From positions 1-8,722 of the forward strand of contig DATLAJ010000168.1 of assembly GCA_035527515.1 (NCBI GenBank): 8,722 nucleotides of DNA. The letters run 5' to 3'. This DNA comes from a bacterium (GTDB lineage Bacteria > B130-G9). A model generated the notes under the pieces. It ran no database searches, was not told the DNA's origin, and worked only from the letters and a program-made list of their open reading frames with translations. The translations under genes were made by a program, and so were the position numbers. Numbering within the stretch: the stretch's first letter is position 1; every line of letters begins with the position of its first letter. Shown one piece after another: positions 6,368-8,722 of this stretch.

Positions 6368-7408
6368 TTAAGATTCCGACCGGCCAAGACGTTCGGTGAG
6401 CATCTTGACCTGTTTCCTCAGCTCTTTGACCTCACTCATCAGGGTGGGCAGCCGTAAAACTCCCGCAACCTGCCTACGCCACATATCGATCGGAACCGCA
6501 GGTATCCCTCCGACCACCGAGCCCTCCGCGAGGTCTCGCGGGATGCCGGCCTTGCTCGCCGCAATCACGTTATCACCTATCGATATGTGCCCCGCGACGC
6601 CAACTTGACCCGCAAGGGTGCAGTTGCTCCCAATACTGGTGCTTCCGGCTATCCCCACCTGCGCAACCAACAAGGTGTTCTTGCCAACCGTTACGTTGTG
6701 CGCCACGTGAACCAGGTTATCTATCTTGCAGCCCGAACCGATCGTCGTGCTCCCGAAAGTAGCCCTATCAATAGCAACAGACGCCCCCACCTCCACATCA
6801 TCTCCTATCACGACGTTACCGATCTGCGGTATCTTCACATGCTGACCCTTGTCTTTGATGAACCCATACCCGTCGCTGCCGATAACTGCCCCCGAGTGCA
6901 CGATGCACCTCTCGCCGATTATCGTGTCATCAATTATCGAGACCTGCGGCTTGATGACCGTACCCCGACCTATCTCAACGTTTCGGCCGACATAAACCTG
7001 TGGGTAAATAACGCAGTCCGGGCCTATCGAGGCGCCAGCCTCAACACAGCAGAACGCGCCGATAGCCGCGCTGCTCGCGACCCGGGCCTCTTGGCTGACG
7101 GCCGCATTCTGGGAGATGCCCGGCTCGGGCCTGAACGTCGGATGAAAGACGTTCACAAGCTTCACGAAGGACAGATAAGGATTTCGGGAGACTATGTGCG
7201 GCAGTCGGCACTCCTCAAAACCCTCAAAGATGATAACCGCGCTCGCCGTGGTCTCAGCAAGCAGGGGCAAGTGCTTGCGGTCCGTTACGAACGATATGTC
7301 CCCATCGCCTGCGGTCTCAATTGCCGAGACGCCGGTAATGACGAGATCGGACGGCCCCGAGCGTTCGAGCCGCAGCCTCTCTGCAATCTCTCCAAGCGTC
7401 AACTGCAT
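6368..7408 (-). CDS. lpxD: UDP-3-O-(3-hydroxyacyl)glucosamine N-acyltransferase LpxD
   Basis: Adds the amide-linked 3-hydroxyacyl chain to UDP-3-O-acylglucosamine in the third step of lipid A synthesis; cytoplasmic trimer. With the start chosen here it has 346 residues (341 in E. coli). The N-terminal uridine-binding domain (MQLTLGEIAERL, then VITGVSAIETAGDGDISF) spans about 1-100. A left-handed beta-helix of hexapeptide repeats spans about 100-300. The block HVAHNVTVGKNT holds His237 at the catalytic position (E. coli His239). A C-terminal helix (VKELRKQVKMLTERL) ends the protein. The frame is open to an ATG at 7468, but the ATG at 7408 has GGAGGAG five bases upstream and aligns with known LpxD N-termini. 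The extra 20 residues (MVGPRSANAQG...) look non-conserved. A 92-base gap precedes it and fabZ follows after 14 bases. Confidence 0.97.
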   Translation of the reverse strand: MQLTLGEIAERLRLERSGPSDLVITGVSAIETAGDGDISFVTDRKHLPLLAETTASAVIIFEGFEECRLPHIVSRNPYLSFVKLVNVFHPTFRPEPGISQNAAVSQEARVASSAAIGAFCCVEAGASIGPDCVIYPQVYVGRNVEIGRGTVIKPQVSIIDDTIIGERCIVHSGAVIGSDGYGFIKDKGQHVKIPQIGNVVIGDDVEVGASVAIDRATFGSTTIGSGCKIDNLVHVAHNVTVGKNTLLVAQVGIAGSTSIGSNCTLAGQVGVAGHISIGDNVIAASKAGIPRDLAEGSVVGGIPAVPIDMWRRQVAGVLRLPTLMSEVKELRKQVKMLTERLGRSES

Positions 7409-7500
7409 CTTATCTCCTCCAATCTCATTGCCCTTGCCTTGAGCATTCGCCGATCTGGGCCCGACCATCGAGAAACCACCGACCCGCTAAACAGTGTCCC

Positions 7501-8133
7501 CTAATCACCAAGCGGACTGGGGGAAGGCCGCCCGCCGGCGGGAGCTGATTCTGCTGCGCTGTTGTCCGGGACCTTCTTTATCCACTCGGACTCAAAAGCC
7601 GACAGGACCTCGGCGCTGACGTCTATGATGCCGCTAGAGTACACCATGCTCGGCGGAGAGTTCATGAGCACCAGGTCGTAGCCCTTTTGTTTGGCAATGC
7701 TCTCAATGACCGACCTAATCTGTTGCGTCAGCGAGGTCATCATCTCCGCCTGCTTGTTCTCCAACTCCTTGTTGCCATCATCTACCAGGAACTTCAGGTC
7801 GAGCCTCTCCTTCTCGAACCTGCGCTGTTTATCCCTTCTTTCGGCCTGACTAAGGGCCATAAATCCTGGCGACGACAGCTCCTTCTCGAGCTGTTTCAGC
7901 TCAGCTGTTTTCTCATCAAGCTTTGCCCTCACCTTTGCCACATGTTCCTTGAACTTGACCTGCACAGCTCTGCCAGGAAGGCTGTTCATCAGAATAGCCT
8001 TCAGATCGACCGTCACGATGACCTGCTGGGGAGCATTCGGCGAGTACGCGACAGAGCTGCCAAGAGTCATCAGGCCGAGGCACAGACCAATGCCCAGCCC
8101 AGTTGTGATTGCGCCGTACTTTCTAGTCGTCAT
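7501..8133 (-). CDS. OmpH/Skp-family periplasmic chaperone, second copy
   Basis: Predicted exported chaperone that holds unfolded outer-membrane proteins on their way to the BAM complex. 210 residues. The N-terminus has Arg/Lys followed by a hydrophobic stretch (about 8-30, GAITTGLGIGLCLGLMTLG), consistent with a signal peptide cleaved near SSVA-YS. The Skp pattern follows: a beta strand with VIVTVDLKAIL (38-48), a long charged coiled-coil arm (about 55-145, including KLDEKTAELKQLEKEL), then AKQKGYDLVL and a final helix SAEVLSAFESEW. A Ser/Pro/Gly/Ala-rich tail of about 20 residues at the C-terminus is extra compared with typical Skp. Its ATG overlaps the TGA of the upstream ompH copy by 4 bp (ATGA), with only a weak GGGCGG ribosome-binding site, so translation is probably coupled. 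The two copies are clearly divergent. Confidence 0.88.
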   Translation of the reverse strand: MTTRKYGAITTGLGIGLCLGLMTLGSSVAYSPNAPQQVIVTVDLKAILMNSLPGRAVQVKFKEHVAKVRAKLDEKTAELKQLEKELSSPGFMALSQAERRDKQRRFEKERLDLKFLVDDGNKELENKQAEMMTSLTQQIRSVIESIAKQKGYDLVLMNSPPSMVYSSGIIDVSAEVLSAFESEWIKKVPDNSAAESAPAGGRPSPSPLGD

Positions 8134-8690
8134 TTGCCGCCCTGCCCCGCAGTTGTCTCGGTTATCTTGTCTATTCGCTTGATCATCTCGTCCGTCAGGT
8201 CGAAGCGCGGGTTCCCATATAGAACAACCCCGAGTCGCTCAAGGATGATCGAGTATCCAAGTTCCTTCGCCATCTCGGCCGCGGTCTGCTCCACCAACTT
8301 CTGGATTCTTTGTGCGTTCTTCTTGTTCAACGCATCCGCCTCGTCGTAGGCTTCGGAGACAAACATGTCCAGGTCTGCCTTTTTGTTTCTCTGTTCACGT
8401 TTCAGCTTTTCACGGGCCTCGTTGGTCAGGGGGAGCGCCTCATTGGCGATCTTGTCGCCCAGTGCCTTAAGTTCTTGCTCACTGCGGTCGATCTCAGTCT
8501 GCTTCTTGTTCTGTAGTTCCTTTAGCTGCTGATGAGCTCGCTTACCAGTCTGCGTCTCCGTGAGAATGCGCTGCTGCTCGACGAAGCCTATCTTGACGCT
8601 CGTGGCCGGCTGCGTGGAACCAACGCTGAGCGTCGCCGCCAGGGCCGCAAACGTCACAACCGCGACGGTCCCAGCCAAGATACCTTTCAT
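8130..8690 (-). CDS. OmpH/Skp-family periplasmic chaperone, first copy
   Basis: Predicted periplasmic outer-membrane-protein chaperone, 186 residues from the chosen start. A signal peptide is likely at about 1-27 (MKGILAGTVAVVTFAALAAT). The mature part begins with the Skp strand VKIGFVEQQRIL, followed by a long highly charged helical arm (about 48-135, rich in Lys, Glu and Gln) and the conserved Skp ending AKELGYSIILERLGVVLYG...FDLTDEMIKRI. This ending is closer to the family pattern than in the second copy. The frame extends to a GTG at 8702, but that codon sits on the Shine-Dalgarno sequence. AGGAGGT (complement of 8701-8707) lies 10 bases before the ATG at 8690, so the ATG is the real start. 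It is the first complete gene of the cluster within the window. In many diderms bamA lies directly upstream, which here would be past the right edge. Confidence 0.9.
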   Translation of the reverse strand: MKGILAGTVAVVTFAALAATLSVGSTQPATSVKIGFVEQQRILTETQTGKRAHQQLKELQNKKQTEIDRSEQELKALGDKIANEALPLTNEAREKLKREQRNKKADLDMFVSEAYDEADALNKKNAQRIQKLVEQTAAEMAKELGYSIILERLGVVLYGNPRFDLTDEMIKRIDKITETTAGQGGK

Positions 8691-8722
8691 AACAATTGAC
8701 ACCTCCTAACTCTCTCGGTTCT

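Noticed and set aside
6587-7504. Long plus-strand open frame (about 305 codons) opposite lpxD
   Set aside because: The minus strand encodes a complete LpxD with its catalytic His and hexapeptide repeats. The plus-strand translation has no recognisable domain and is explained by codon bias of the antisense gene.

Overview
The window reads as a chromosomal segment of a diderm (Gram-negative-type) bacterium that makes lipid A. Most of it is a minus-strand outer-membrane biogenesis cluster in the order ompH/skp - ompH/skp - lpxD - fabZ - lpxA - Gfo/Idh/MocA oxidoreductase - lpxB. This order, with an oxidoreductase just before lpxB, resembles clusters I know from Deltaproteobacteria-like lineages and various uncultured diderm phyla. 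The sequence alone does not settle the taxon.

Layout by region. 1-83: no gene seen. 84-1130 (+): MscS-family mechanosensitive channel. 1131-1263: spacer with a plausible tRNA promoter and small repeats. 1264-1348 (+): tRNA-Leu(CAA). 1363-1393: a strong intrinsic terminator read on the minus strand. 1431-2621 (-): an unrecognised 396-residue protein with a Lys/Pro/Ala-rich tail, two winged-helix-like modules, one membrane segment and a C-terminal coiled coil. 2622-2788: spacer with a good sigma70-like promoter for that gene. 2789-8690 (-): the envelope cluster. 8691-8722: upstream ribosome-binding region; the next gene upstream (often bamA in such clusters) lies outside.

In the cluster, LpxA and LpxD are the two acyl-ACP-dependent acyltransferases of the Raetz pathway. 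FabZ supplies acyl-ACP elongation and competes with LpxA for 3-hydroxyacyl-ACP, and LpxB joins the two sugars into the lipid A disaccharide. The two Skp/OmpH proteins are predicted periplasmic chaperones for outer-membrane proteins. The Gfo/Idh/MocA enzyme might modify a nucleotide sugar, as GnnA does in organisms that use a 3-amino sugar in lipid A, but no partner aminotransferase is present here. LpxC, LpxI/LpxH and LpxK are also absent from the window.

Coupling is tight at several joints: the two ompH genes overlap by 4 bp (ATGA), fabZ and lpxA share one base (TAATG), and the oxidoreductase and lpxB overlap by 8 bp. Two looser gaps, 92 bp before lpxD and 145 bp before the oxidoreductase, hold no recognisable gene. 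Several starts were moved from the longest open frame to internal codons with better Shine-Dalgarno sequences. The most unusual item is the membrane-anchored double winged-helix protein at 1431-2621. No mobile element, CRISPR array or defence system is visible.
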